This document shows, one piece after another, positions 9,234 through 18,084 of a stretch of DNA of 64,000 nt (its first letter is position 1; every line of letters starts with the position of its first letter). The notes under the pieces are model-generated. The model was not told the DNA's origin. It worked only from the letters and a program-made list of their open reading frames with translations, and did no database searches. Origin of the DNA: Calditerrivibrio nitroreducens DSM 19672. GTDB lineage: Bacteria; Chrysiogenota; Deferribacteres; Deferribacterales; Calditerrivibrionaceae. Location of the stretch: contig NC_014758.1 of NCBI RefSeq assembly GCF_000183405.1, positions 1,839,001 through 1,903,000 of the forward strand, in the 5' to 3' direction. The position numbers were made by a program, and so were the translations under genes.

Positions 9234-10238
9234 TTATACGTATTGATCCTCTTCGCCACCTGAGATACTCACAAGACCTTCGCTATCCAGCTCTCTTACA
9301 ATCTCCACAATCTCGTGCTGGGCCTTTTCCACATCTTTGAGCTTAACCGGTCCCATAAATTCCATCTCCTCTTTCATCGCCTCAACACCACGTTTAGACA
9401 TATTTGCAAAAAACTTCTCTTTCAATTCATCATCAGCACCTTTAAGGGCAAGCGTAAGAGTCTTTTTATCAGCTCTTTTTAATATCTCCTGAATAGCAGT
9501 ATTGCCAAGCCTTTTTATATCATCAAAAACAAACATCATATCCCTGATGGATGCCACAAGGCTTGGAGCATCCTTTTCCAGTCTTTCCATAACGATCTTA
9601 CTTGTGTTTTTATCCATTCTATTGAATATTTCGGCTACAGCTTTTGTACCACCCACTTCCACATTATAAGAGCTAATGGATTCAAACCTCTCCTCCAGAA
9701 CCTTTGCAAGCGTCTTAACAACCGAAGGGGATATATCCTGAAGATTGGCAATCCTGATGGTCACCTCTGCTTTTAAATCATCAGGCAACTCCGCAAGTGA
9801 TTCGGCGGCATGGGAAGGGTCGAGATGTGCCAGTACCAGAGCAATGGTTTGGGGATGCTCATTCGCTATGAATTTTGCCAATTGCTTCGGCTCCACCCTC
9901 GACAGAAATTCAAAACCACTCGTCTGCTCCAACATCTTGGTGAGTCTATCAATAACTTTCCTTGCCCTTTCCGGTCCCAGCGACTTGGTAAGCAACGTTT
10001 TGGCATATTCCAGACCACCCTTTGCGATAAATTTTTTGGCAAGCATCATGTTGTAAAATTCTTCCACAACGGCATCCGCAACGTCGGGAGGTACCATCTT
10101 TGTCACAGCTATCTCTTTTGAGACCTCCTGAACCTCTTCATCATCCAGATGCCCCATGATCTGGGCTGATAGCTCATCCCCCAGCGTTATCAAAAGTATT
10201 GCTGCTTTTTGTACACCGGAAACGTTTGTCTCACTCAT
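9234..10238 (-). CDS. fliG: Flagellar motor switch protein FliG
   Basis: Rotor protein of the C-ring that contacts the stator and FliM. Its 334 residues show the N-terminal FliF-binding domain (VQKAAILLITLGDELSAQIM), the middle EHPQTIALVLAHL motif (the EHPQ signature) and the C-terminal torque domain with FDDIKRLGNTAIQEILKRAD, including the charged residues of the torque helix. Length equals the family norm. The start is three bases after the fliF stop. No anomalies. Confidence 0.98.
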   Translation of the reverse strand: MSETNVSGVQKAAILLITLGDELSAQIMGHLDDEEVQEVSKEIAVTKMVPPDVADAVVEEFYNMMLAKKFIAKGGLEYAKTLLTKSLGPERARKVIDRLTKMLEQTSGFEFLSRVEPKQLAKFIANEHPQTIALVLAHLDPSHAAESLAELPDDLKAEVTIRIANLQDISPSVVKTLAKVLEERFESISSYNVEVGGTKAVAEIFNRMDKNTSKIVMERLEKDAPSLVASIRDMMFVFDDIKRLGNTAIQEILKRADKKTLTLALKGADDELKEKFFANMSKRGVEAMKEEMEFMGPVKLKDVEKAQHEIVEIVRELDSEGLVSISGGEEDQYV

Positions 10239-10241
10239 AGA

Positions 10242-11906
10242 CTACTCTTTCAACCATGTTTTTATCAAATTAGCTATCATTTCGGGGTCCTCTTTTACCG
10301 CTTCTTCTATCTTTTTAACCATAACTTTTGTTTTTACTGTACCAACATCCACTGATACCTTTTCATCAAGCTCAGATTCGATCTCCCGCTCAAGTTCTTC
10401 AAGTGTTTTGGGAAACTTCACACTATCATCCAACTGTAGATCCACATTGGCACCTTTAAGCGGTATATCCCCCACCGCAGCCAGTTCACCACTTTTGGTT
10501 TCCTTTATATCCCCCAATTTTTTCATAATAGGGCGGATCACAAGGAAATAGAATAGTAAAAACATCACCAGTACCATTACATACTTTGAAATCTGAATGA
10601 TAAGCTCGTTCATCTTTTCCTTCTCTAACAACTTACTTTCTGACATTTGTGATGTATCAAATGATACATTGGTCACCTCGATCTGATCACCACGTTTTTC
10701 ATCAAATCCCGCCGCTTTCGCCACAAGCCCTTTTATCTTATCCAGTTCCTCTTTGGTGCGGGGTACATATTTGGTTACCTCTTTTTTCCCTTCCTTCACT
10801 ATTTCGGCTTTGTCATTTACAACTACCGCTATTGTGAGCCTTTTGATACTACCTATCGATTTCTCTTCCTTTGTAACAGTCTTACCTATTTCGAAATTCT
10901 GAGTCTCTTCATTTTTTGTATACGTGGAATTTACACCGTTCTGCTGTATATTGGGCTCCGCAAGATTTGGCTCCACCCCCGGCTGCCCCTGTGGGGTATT
11001 TGGAGTATTTTTGCTCTCTATCTCTATAGTCTGGGAAGATCTCAATACCGGGTTCTGATCAAACTCCTCCTTATTGATCTCCTTCTTATCAAAGTCAATC
11101 TCTGCCGTCACCTGTGCAACGGCATTGTTTTCCCCTAATGTGGTGGCAAGTAAGGAATTTATTTTTGAAGATATGATCTTTTCCACTTTTTTCTGATATT
11201 CCAACTGGGTTTGAGTTTTGACGTACGGAAGATTCTCCTCATTCAACGATTCACTGAGCAGATTACCCTGAGTATCCACAATCTGAACATTTTGAATTTT
11301 CAATCCCTTAACAGCCCCCACCACAAGTGAAGCTATAGCTTTCACTTTATCACGATTAAGGGTTTCCCCCTTTTTCAGCTTTAAAACAACCGCAGCTTTT
11401 GCCTCGCCATCTTCGGTAATAAATAGTTTATCTTTAGGTAAAGTAAGATGAACCCTTGCCTCTTCCACCTCTTCCAGTGTACTGATGGTGCGGGACAATT
11501 CCCCCTGTAGAGCCCTCTGGTAATTCACATTCTGCGCAAATTCCGTAATACCAAAAGATGTCTTATCAAAAAGTTCAAAACCTACACCACCCCCCTTGGG
11601 TATCCCTTCCTTGGCAAGCTCTATCCTTGTCTCATACACATCCTTTGCAGGTACCTCAATGGTTTTCCCACTATCCTTAAGGTTGTAAGGGATTTTTTTA
11701 GCTTTAAGCTTAGCCACTACTTCCGCAGCATCTTCCTGGGACAGATTGGCAAAAAGAATCTTGTAAACCGGCTTATTAGCCCAATAAACAAGGACTATAA
11801 TTGATAATAAAATGGCCACAGCAGCAGATATTATCGCTATCTGCTGAACCTTGGAAAATTTCTGGAATACTGTTTTAAACTGCTCCCCTACATCTTTGAG
11901 ATTCAT
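10242..11906 (-). CDS. fliF: Flagellar MS-ring protein FliF
   Basis: Forms the membrane/supramembrane ring on which the flagellum is built. The 554-residue protein has a first transmembrane helix near residues 25-45, ring-building motif domains (YKILFANLSQEDAAEVVAKLKAKKIPY; ARVHLTLPKDKLF), a proline- and asparagine-rich periplasmic linker at about 300-335, a second transmembrane helix around 440-460, and a cytoplasmic C-terminus that binds FliG (TLEELEREIESELDE...ANLIKTWLKE). It starts seven bases after fliE and is followed at once by fliG. Confidence 0.97.
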   Translation of the reverse strand: MNLKDVGEQFKTVFQKFSKVQQIAIISAAVAILLSIIVLVYWANKPVYKILFANLSQEDAAEVVAKLKAKKIPYNLKDSGKTIEVPAKDVYETRIELAKEGIPKGGGVGFELFDKTSFGITEFAQNVNYQRALQGELSRTISTLEEVEEARVHLTLPKDKLFITEDGEAKAAVVLKLKKGETLNRDKVKAIASLVVGAVKGLKIQNVQIVDTQGNLLSESLNEENLPYVKTQTQLEYQKKVEKIISSKINSLLATTLGENNAVAQVTAEIDFDKKEINKEEFDQNPVLRSSQTIEIESKNTPNTPQGQPGVEPNLAEPNIQQNGVNSTYTKNEETQNFEIGKTVTKEEKSIGSIKRLTIAVVVNDKAEIVKEGKKEVTKYVPRTKEELDKIKGLVAKAAGFDEKRGDQIEVTNVSFDTSQMSESKLLEKEKMNELIIQISKYVMVLVMFLLFYFLVIRPIMKKLGDIKETKSGELAAVGDIPLKGANVDLQLDDSVKFPKTLEELEREIESELDEKVSVDVGTVKTKVMVKKIEEAVKEDPEMIANLIKTWLKE

Positions 11907-11913
11907 CTCATCC

Positions 11914-12213
11914 TTATACCTGGGTCCTCATAATATCCTGATACGCTTCAAGTAATTTATTCCTCACTTCCATCATCAGCTTCAAAGATACATCTGCCTT
12001 CTGAATTGCTATCATTGTGTCATGAATATCCGTCTCTCCAGACATCGCTTTTTTTATGGCGGCATCCGCCTGAAGCTGAGCATCATTAACCTGCTCTATA
12101 CTTTTCTTTAATACGTCAGAAAAAGAAAGATCAGACTTCTCTGTGGATTTACTGCCCGAAGGCTCACTCAACTTGTTGGGTAACAGTAAATTAATATTCT
12201 TTATCTCTGACAT
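11914..12213 (-). CDS. fliE: Flagellar hook-basal body complex protein FliE
   Basis: Small rod-MS ring adapter of 99 residues. The C-terminal helical region KKAMSGETDIHDTMIAIQKADVSL and LMMEVRNKLLEAYQDIMRTQV matches the highly conserved FliE C-terminus. The AAGGTG ribosome binding site before the ATG at 12213 is good. It sits between flgC (53 bases upstream) and fliF (seven bases downstream), the classical flgBC-fliEF order. Confidence 0.95.
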   Translation of the reverse strand: MSEIKNINLLLPNKLSEPSGSKSTEKSDLSFSDVLKKSIEQVNDAQLQADAAIKKAMSGETDIHDTMIAIQKADVSLKLMMEVRNKLLEAYQDIMRTQV

Positions 12214-12266
12214 AGCACACCTTTTATATATTATATTAATTTTTTTAATATTTTACAACAAAAATT

Positions 12267-12671
12267 TTAAGCCCTTCCGATGTCAAGTGCCCTCATTGCA
12301 AGTTGCTTTGCAGTATTTAAAACCGTCACATTTGCCTCATAACTTCTACTTGCCTCAATCATATTTACCATCTCTTCAATCGGATTGACGTTTGGATACT
12401 GTACATAACCCTCTTCATTTGCATCCGGATGGCCAGGTTCATATTTTAAAACGAAAGGCTTTTTATCCTCCACCACCTTTTCCACCCTAACGCCACCAGT
12501 ATATTCCCCTTCCAGAAGCTCTTTAAAAACCACATCTTTTCTTTTGTATGGCTCCCCTGTTTCAGTTTTTGTGGTATTTGCGTTGGCAAGATTTGAAGAG
12601 ATAACGTTGATCCTTATCCTCTGGGCGGATAAACCTGTGGCTGCAACGTTTAAAATATTAAAAAATCCCAT
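12267..12671 (-). CDS. flgC: Flagellar basal-body rod protein FlgC
   Basis: Proximal rod subunit, 134 residues, exported through the flagellar type III system. The N-terminal rod motif is LNVAATGLSAQRIRINVISSNLANANTT, with the YVQYPNVNPIEEMVNMIEASRSYEANVTVLN C-terminal motif split around residue 100 onwards. The start at 12671 is preceded by AGGAGGT in ideal spacing and lies nine bases after flgB. Intact. Confidence 0.97.
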   Translation of the reverse strand: MGFFNILNVAATGLSAQRIRINVISSNLANANTTKTETGEPYKRKDVVFKELLEGEYTGGVRVEKVVEDKKPFVLKYEPGHPDANEEGYVQYPNVNPIEEMVNMIEASRSYEANVTVLNTAKQLAMRALDIGRA

Positions 12672-12679
12672 AAAACCTC

Positions 12680-13084
12680 CTATCTACCCTGAATAGCAGA
12701 TTTAAGGCCGGTAAATTTACCGGCTATAATTTGACTAAACATAGAATATTGAATACCATTTTTCGCCATCTCACTCATTTCATAATCCAGATTTACGTCA
12801 TTTCCATCATTCCTGAGGGATGGGTTGTTTTGCAATCTAACGAAGCTATCTGGATCAGTAACATTATAAGTTCCCTTTATATGGCGATCATTTGTGGTCA
12901 TAAGAGGTAATTTTGAACCACCGGAAAAATATTCCTTCATCACTTCAGAAAACTCAAGTTTCTTTGCTTTATAATTTGGTGTATCAACATTTGCAATGTT
13001 ATTAGCTAAAATATTGTTTTTTACACTGTTTACCTTCAATGCAAAACTCAAATCTTTTATCACTGTTTTATCAAAGATATCCAT
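12680..13084 (-). CDS. flgB: Flagellar basal-body rod protein FlgB
   Basis: Proximal rod subunit of 134 residues and first gene of the flagellar operon. The FlgB/FlgC type N-terminus ILANNIANVDTPNYKAKK is evident, as is the C-terminal GIQYSMFSQIIAGKFTGLKSAI. A GGAGG ribosome binding site stands at 13091-13095, and a sigma-54-like promoter ends just upstream of it. The gene is divergent from purE across a 99-base intergenic region. Confidence 0.97.
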   Translation of the reverse strand: MDIFDKTVIKDLSFALKVNSVKNNILANNIANVDTPNYKAKKLEFSEVMKEYFSGGSKLPLMTTNDRHIKGTYNVTDPDSFVRLQNNPSLRNDGNDVNLDYEMSEMAKNGIQYSMFSQIIAGKFTGLKSAIQGR

Positions 13085-13108
13085 AAGCTTCCTCCATGTC
13101 CTGTAAAT

Positions 13109-13124
13109 ATCAAATTATATGCCA
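13109..13124 (-). promoter_or_regulatory. Candidate sigma-54 promoter of the flagellar operon
   Basis: On the minus strand the sequence is TGGCATATAATTTGAT, against the sigma-54 consensus TGGCAC-N5-TTGCW. The -24 GG and the spacing match; the -12 GC is GA, a real mismatch. The implied start point is near 13098, leaving a very short leader with GGAGG at 13091-13095. The NtrC-type activator with a GAFTGA loop encoded at 31.9-33.3 kb would be a logical partner. Seen: motif and spacing. Inferred: function. Confidence 0.45.
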
Positions 13125-13125
13125 C

Positions 13126-13154
13126 TTGACGACGGAAAATTTTTATACTATCAA
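13126..13154 (+). promoter_or_regulatory. Candidate sigma-70 promoter of purE
   Basis: TTGACG (13126-13131), a 17-base spacer, then TATCAA (13149-13154). The -35 box is good, the -10 box fair. The predicted start near 13161 leaves about 22 bases to the purE ATG, with AAGGAG at 13171-13176. It lies back to back with the flgB promoter and just clears its -24 element. Confidence 0.45.
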
Positions 13155-13183
13155 TAGAAAAAATAAACCCAAGGAGATTATCA

Positions 13184-13666
13184 ATGTCTAAACCTATCGT
13201 TGGAATCCTTATGGGTAGTGACAGCGATCTACCTGTGATAAAAAAAGCTGCTGACATTTTTAAAGAATTCAACGTCCCCTATGAAATAAAGGTTTTATCC
13301 GCCCATAGAACTCCAGATGAAACTATAAAATATACAGAAGAGGCGAAAGATAGAGGCATTGAAATTCTCATAGCCGGAGCCGGAGGAGCAGCCCACCTAC
13401 CAGGTGTAATAGCAGCTAAGACAACACTTCCGGTGATTGGTATCCCAATGCCAAGTAAATTTATGGATGGACTCGACTCATTACTTTCAATCGTGCAGAT
13501 GCCAAAAGGGATCCCTGTGGCAACCGTTGGGGTAGGAATTGCGGAAAATGCCGCACTTCTTGCTATACGTATTCTTGCACTAAAATATGAAGAGTATCAG
13601 AGAAAGCTTGAAGATTTCATTGAAAAACAGAGACAGAAGGTATTAAATATAAAAATTGAAGAATAA
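13184..13666 (+). CDS. purE: N5-carboxyaminoimidazole ribonucleotide mutase PurE (class I)
   Basis: Purine biosynthesis enzyme that converts N5-CAIR to CAIR. At 160 residues it is a normal class I PurE. Motifs visible are [28 protein letters not shown] with the catalytic His, and [17 protein letters not shown] plus [18 protein letters not shown]. An AAGGAG ribosome binding site stands eight bases before the ATG. purK is not in the window. The following Sua5-type gene overlaps its stop by 11 bases. Confidence 0.97.
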   Translation: MSKPIVGILMGSDSDLPVIKKAADIFKEFNVPYEIKVLSAHRTPDETIKYTEEAKDRGIEILIAGAGGAAHLPGVIAAKTTLPVIGIPMPSKFMDGLDSLLSIVQMPKGIPVATVGVGIAENAALLAIRILALKYEEYQRKLEDFIEKQRQKVLNIKIEE

Positions 13667-14681
13667 ACTTCCCACCAAAATTATAACATTAACCGAAGAA
13701 AATTTTAAAGAGGCCTTAAAAATCGCTTCAGAAATAATATCAAATGGTGGAATAGCAGTAATTCCAACTGAAACAGTCTACGGTATTGCGGCGTCTATAT
13801 ATAATTCAGATGCAATCCAGAAGATTTTTGAAGCCAAAAACAGGCCAATGGACAACCCACTCATTGTTCATATTTCTGATCCAAAACAACTAAATGACTT
13901 AACAGATGAGATAAACGAAACTTCAAGAAAACTGATACAACAATTCTGGCCTGGCCCCCTTACACTCATATTTAAAGCAAAAGAAGGGGTGGATAAGAAA
14001 GTTACCGGTGGGCTAAACACCATCGCCGTAAGGATGCCCGACAATGCTTTTACATTAAAGCTTATAGAAATGACAGGCCCCCTGGCAGCCCCGTCAGCAA
14101 ATATCTCCGGAAAACCATCCGGAACAGAGATCTCAGACATATTTGAAGAATTAAATGGTAAAGTAGACGTCATTGTAGATGAGGGGATCGTAAGATGCGG
14201 ATTGGAATCCACAGTCATAAACACACTGATAAATCCACCTGTGATATTACGGAAAGGCACTATTTCTAAAGAGATGATCGAAAAGGTAGTGGGAGTTGTA
14301 ACCTTTTCCAGCCCTGGAGAAGGCACCATATCCCCCGGGACAAAGTACAAACATTACGCACCTGGGGTAAAAACAACTTACATCAAAAAAATCTCTTCAC
14401 CAGATCACTTCAACCTTCTGATGGGTACCATTTCAAAAGATAAAAAAATCGGCATTATACACTTCGGACTTGATATAGAAGGATCTTACAAAAATATTAA
14501 GATAGAGAATCTGTCGGGCAATCCTGAATATGCTTCAAAATTTTTTTACCGAACACTGAGGAAGATGGAAAAGTCGGTGGACGAGATAATTATACTCCCT
14601 CTACCAGAACACCATGGGCTATGGATAAGCCTTGAAGATAGAATTGAAAGAGGCTCAGATAAAATCATAGATGTTATTTAA
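13656..14681 (+). CDS. L-threonylcarbamoyladenylate synthase (Sua5/YwlC type)
   Basis: Makes threonylcarbamoyl-AMP from threonine, bicarbonate and ATP for the t6A37 modification of tRNAs decoding ANN codons. The 341-residue protein has an N-terminal YrdC domain ([55 protein letters not shown]) and the additional C-terminal Sua5 domain after about residue 220 ([13 protein letters not shown] linker motif), so it is the long Sua5 form, not the short TsaC. The start appears to be TTG at 13656, overlapping purE; no in-frame ATG or GTG would preserve the N-terminus. Confidence 0.93.
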   Translation: MKNKLPTKIITLTEENFKEALKIASEIISNGGIAVIPTETVYGIAASIYNSDAIQKIFEAKNRPMDNPLIVHISDPKQLNDLTDEINETSRKLIQQFWPGPLTLIFKAKEGVDKKVTGGLNTIAVRMPDNAFTLKLIEMTGPLAAPSANISGKPSGTEISDIFEELNGKVDVIVDEGIVRCGLESTVINTLINPPVILRKGTISKEMIEKVVGVVTFSSPGEGTISPGTKYKHYAPGVKTTYIKKISSPDHFNLLMGTISKDKKIGIIHFGLDIEGSYKNIKIENLSGNPEYASKFFYRTLRKMEKSVDEIIILPLPEHHGLWISLEDRIERGSDKIIDVI

Positions 14682-14739
14682 GCTTGATTTTAAAACGAAA
14701 ATATTACATAATTGTTTCAAAATACACAAGAGGTCTATT

Positions 14740-15039
14740 ATGTTTGGTCTAGGTTTGTCTGAGATAATTTTGATAGCGATTGTGGCGATAGTTGTAATAG
14801 GTCCCAAGAGGCTTCCTGAAGTTGCAAAGGCTTTGGGAAAAGGGTATGCAGAGTTTAAGAAAGCGATGGATGGTTTTAAAGAGGCTGTAAAAATTGACGA
14901 TGTCATCCACGATAAACCTAAAGATAATGATTTAAAAAATGTCTATGAAGATAAGTGGAAAACCGCCCACAACGAACAATCCAATGATTTTTCCGCAAGC
15001 ATCGAAAAAGGAAAAGATGAAAAAAAGGAAGAAAAATGA
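14740..15039 (+). CDS. tatA: Sec-independent translocase subunit TatA/TatB-like
   Basis: Pore-type component of the twin-arginine translocation system. I place the start at ATG 14740 (MFGLGLSE), preceded by AAGAGG; the frame is open further upstream but without family similarity. The 99-residue protein has one N-terminal transmembrane helix (LSEIILIAIVAIVVIGPKRL), the FGP-equivalent IGPKRLPEVAK motif, an amphipathic helix and a charged, probably disordered tail. The length and tail could also fit a TatB-like role; a single TatA/B subunit may serve both. It overlaps tatC by four bases. Confidence 0.92.
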   Translation: MFGLGLSEIILIAIVAIVVIGPKRLPEVAKALGKGYAEFKKAMDGFKEAVKIDDVIHDKPKDNDLKNVYEDKWKTAHNEQSNDFSASIEKGKDEKKEEK

Positions 15040-15785
15040 AGCCTATAGATACAGAGCAGCCTTTGATGGCTCATCTTGAGGAGCTAAGAAAAAGACTTAT
15101 CAGAATATTGATAGCTCTTACCATCGTTTTTTCTTTATGTTATTGGAAAAGCGTATACCTTTTTCAGTTTATAAAAAAACCACTTATATTGTACATGCCA
15201 CCAAACTCTTCTCTGTCTATGCTGAAGCTCACAGAGGGGTTTCTCACTGAATTAAAACTTTCCTTTATGGCTGCTGTTTTTTTTGCAATGCCATATATAT
15301 TATACGAATTATGGAAATTTATTGCACCAGGACTTTATGCCCATGAAAGAAGATATGTATCAGGATTTGTAATCTCCGCATCTTTTCTCTTCTTTTTCGG
15401 ATCATTTTTCTGTTATCAGTTTGTTTTACCGATTGCCTTTAAATTTTTCCTGACTTACGCAACAGATGGAATCACAGCAAACCTTTCATTAACATGGTAT
15501 CTGTCGTTTGTTGTGAAATTGATGTTAGGTTTCGGCATTGTGTTTGAATTACCTGTGATAGTCTTCTTCCTTGCTAAGATAGGTTTGGTCACAGAAGATA
15601 TGCTAAAAAAGTATCGGGGCTATTCAATCGTAGGTATATTCATAATTGCAGCTATACTTACTCCACCCGATGTGGTAAGTCAGGTATTGATGGCTATACC
15701 GTTACTTATTCTTTATGAATTAAGCATCTTTGTGGCAAAGATATTTGGAAAGAAAAAAGGGAAAGAATTGAGTATATATGAATGA
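15036..15785 (+). CDS. tatC: Sec-independent translocase subunit TatC
   Basis: Twin-arginine signal-peptide receptor with six transmembrane helices. The 249 residues begin with the conserved cytoplasmic motif MAHLEELRKRLIR and contain the FxPGLY-like stretch FIAPGLYAHERRYV after TM2, the acidic residue motif GIVFELPVIVFFLAKIGLV and a late TPPDVVSQVLMAIPLL helix. Start overlaps tatA by four bases (ATGA), end overlaps moaA by eight. Pairing with moaA makes sense, since Tat commonly exports folded molybdoenzymes. Confidence 0.96.
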   Translation: MKPIDTEQPLMAHLEELRKRLIRILIALTIVFSLCYWKSVYLFQFIKKPLILYMPPNSSLSMLKLTEGFLTELKLSFMAAVFFAMPYILYELWKFIAPGLYAHERRYVSGFVISASFLFFFGSFFCYQFVLPIAFKFFLTYATDGITANLSLTWYLSFVVKLMLGFGIVFELPVIVFFLAKIGLVTEDMLKKYRGYSIVGIFIIAAILTPPDVVSQVLMAIPLLILYELSIFVAKIFGKKKGKELSIYE

Positions 15786-16761
15786 ATTAACTGATAAATA
15801 TGGAAGAACATACAGATATTTGAGAGTATCCGTAACAGATAGATGCAATTTTAGATGTAAATACTGCATCCCAACACACAATTTTAAATTTATAGAGCAT
15901 AAGCAAATTTTAAGGTATGAAGATCTAATTTTTGCACTCAAAATATTCTCCAAATACGGCATCAAAAAAATAAGATTAACTGGTGGTGAACCACTGGTGA
16001 GAAAGGGGCTTACCAATTTTATCAAAAGTATTAAATCAGAAACTGACATAGAGGAGATAACCCTTACCACAAACGGTTCCCTTTTAAACCAATTCGCAGT
16101 AGAATTGAAAAAAGCTGGTATAAATAGGATAAATGTAAGTTTAGATTCACTAAAACCTGAAAGGTACCAGCTCATAACCGGAGGTTTTAATTTAAATAAC
16201 ATAATTGATGGAATAAAAGCAGCCCAGGATGCAGGATTATTCCCCATAAAGATAAATACCGTTCTCATAAAAGGTTTCAACGATGATGAGATTGTAGATT
16301 TCTGTCATTTTTCTGCAGACAACAATGTTACCGTCAGATTTATAGAGTTTATGCCTATTGGAAATAGTATCGGGTGGAACAAAAATGTCATCATAAGAGG
16401 TAAAGAGATTTTAGATATAATAGGGGAACATTTTTCACTGACAAAAATAGAAAAACATAGATTTGAAGGGCCAGCATTGAACTACAAACTCTCAAATGGG
16501 GCCAAAATCGGTATCATCACCCCCATATCTAACCACTTCTGTGGAGAATGTGACAAGCTTAGAATCACCCCGGATGGGAAGCTAAGGCCATGTCTGCTTT
16601 CCGACAGAGAAATAGATCTAACTGAGGCCATAAAGATGAGAGACGAAGCACTATTTTTAAAAAAGATAAAAGAATCTCTTGATATAAAAGATTGGTCACA
16701 TCATATAACCGATTGTGATTCTATCGAGTTTAACAGAACAATGTCCAAAATAGGTGGTTGA
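15778..16761 (+). CDS. moaA: GTP 3',8-cyclase MoaA (radical SAM, molybdenum cofactor biosynthesis)
   Basis: First step of molybdopterin synthesis, converting GTP to 3',8-cyclo-GTP. The 327-residue protein contains the radical-SAM motif CNFRCKYC (Cys23, Cys27, Cys30), the SAM-binding KIRLTGGEPL, a C-terminal second cluster site with HFCGECDKLRITPDGKLRPCL, and the catalytically needed terminal Gly-Gly (MSKIGG), so it appears complete. Its final bases contain the ribosome binding site AGGTGG of the following larA gene. Confidence 0.97.
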   Translation: MNELTDKYGRTYRYLRVSVTDRCNFRCKYCIPTHNFKFIEHKQILRYEDLIFALKIFSKYGIKKIRLTGGEPLVRKGLTNFIKSIKSETDIEEITLTTNGSLLNQFAVELKKAGINRINVSLDSLKPERYQLITGGFNLNNIIDGIKAAQDAGLFPIKINTVLIKGFNDDEIVDFCHFSADNNVTVRFIEFMPIGNSIGWNKNVIIRGKEILDIIGEHFSLTKIEKHRFEGPALNYKLSNGAKIGIITPISNHFCGECDKLRITPDGKLRPCLLSDREIDLTEAIKMRDEALFLKKIKESLDIKDWSHHITDCDSIEFNRTMSKIGG

Positions 16762-16762
16762 T

Positions 16763-18016
16763 ATGTTTATCAAATACGGAAAAGATAGTCTTGAGTTTAC
16801 ATTAAAAAAGATTGACATATTGTCAACAGACAAAACAATGGAACCCCTCAAGCTTGAAAAGATCGTACAGATATTGAACAACGAAGCGATCCTAATGGAA
16901 GGGATCGAAGAGGTCATTGAAAAATCCAATAAGAGTCTAATCATTTTACCTGATATCACCAGAAAATCAGGGGCAGAGATCTTTTTACCCTATCTTTTCA
17001 ACATTTTTGAACAGTACAACAAGGATTTCAACATCATTTTTGCCATCGGCACCCATAGAAATCTCACCATTGAAGAGAAAAAACAGATACTCACCGAAGA
17101 TCTTTTCAATAAATATCATCATAAGATCATCGACCACAATCCTGATGATCTTGACAACCATTTCTATTTTGGAAAAACCCGCAATAATACACCAATATTA
17201 ATTAACAACGCCTATACAAGGGCAGATACAATTATCCCCATAGGATCCGTAAGCTACCATTATTTTTGTGGATTTGGCGGAGGAAGGAAACTGATAATAC
17301 CAGGCATAGCATCCAGGAAAACAGCCTTACATAATCATAAATTAGTCCTTGATGAAACAAATAGATGCAAAAACATATATGCCACAACCGGCAACCTGAA
17401 AAATAACCCCGTTCACAGCGATATTGTGGAAGCTGTAATGATAGCACGAAGAGGTAAAACATTCTTTTCCATCAACACAATTTTAAATGATGACAACAAA
17501 GTAATAGATCTGGTATGTGGTGACCTTTTTACCTCCCATCTCGAAGCCTGTGAAAAACTCAAACAATACACCACCATAGAGGTGGAAAGAAAATATGATA
17601 ACGTAGTGGTTTCCGCAGGTGGTTTCCCGAAGGATATCAATATGGTTCAGGCACAAAAGTCGATAGATAGAATAACCAATATTGTAAAAGATGGCGGCAA
17701 TATCTTCTTTTTTGCTGAATGTATCGATGGATATGGAAACGATTATTTTAGAGATTTTTTCGATATCTCCACTTCTAAAGAAATGTTTGAAATACTACTA
17801 CATGACTACCAGATCAATAGGCAGACTGCTTTTAATCTAAAAACAATAACAGAAAGGTTCAACTGCTATCTTTACTCCAGCTTTTCAGAAGAAGACACAA
17901 AGAGAATGGGATTTAAAAAGCTAAATTCAATAACTGAGATGACTGAAATAATTGGAGATTCAAATGTAGCTTTTGTCCCCATTAGCTACAACTATTTTTT
18001 TAAAATAAAAGATTAA
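16763..18016 (+). CDS. larA: LarA family protein (nickel-pincer-cofactor-dependent lactate racemase type)
   Basis: Racemase or epimerase of 2-hydroxyacids that binds the nickel pyridinium bis-thiocarboxylate cofactor. I start it at ATG 16763, one base after the moaA stop and behind AGGTGG; an upstream GTG at 16754 is less likely. In this 417-residue numbering Asp64, Arg67 (PDITR), His98 (AIGTHR), His166 and Lys176 (HYFCGFGGGRK) and His192 line up with the catalytic/cofactor residues D72, R75, H108, H174, K184 and H200 of Lactiplantibacillus LarA, with identical H-K-H spacing. The cofactor Lys is thus kept. LarB and LarE are not in the window; LarC is at 62-63 kb. Exact substrate is not certain, since LarA homologues act on several hydroxyacids. 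Confidence 0.88.
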   Translation: MFIKYGKDSLEFTLKKIDILSTDKTMEPLKLEKIVQILNNEAILMEGIEEVIEKSNKSLIILPDITRKSGAEIFLPYLFNIFEQYNKDFNIIFAIGTHRNLTIEEKKQILTEDLFNKYHHKIIDHNPDDLDNHFYFGKTRNNTPILINNAYTRADTIIPIGSVSYHYFCGFGGGRKLIIPGIASRKTALHNHKLVLDETNRCKNIYATTGNLKNNPVHSDIVEAVMIARRGKTFFSINTILNDDNKVIDLVCGDLFTSHLEACEKLKQYTTIEVERKYDNVVVSAGGFPKDINMVQAQKSIDRITNIVKDGGNIFFFAECIDGYGNDYFRDFFDISTSKEMFEILLHDYQINRQTAFNLKTITERFNCYLYSSFSEEDTKRMGFKKLNSITEMTEIIGDSNVAFVPISYNYFFKIKD

Positions 18017-18084
18017 TAGTTACTCTATAAGGATTTATCTTTAAAGTTCAATTTATACAACCATTAAATCTTCTTCAACCCCCA

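Noticed and set aside
9745-10121. Two plus-strand frames of 103 codons inside fliG
   Set aside because: They are antisense shadows of a well-conserved gene, with no ribosome binding site and no domain.
14671-14739. N-terminal extension of tatA
   Set aside because: The 23 extra residues are not TatA-like; ATG 14740 has the ribosome binding site and the conserved N-terminus.
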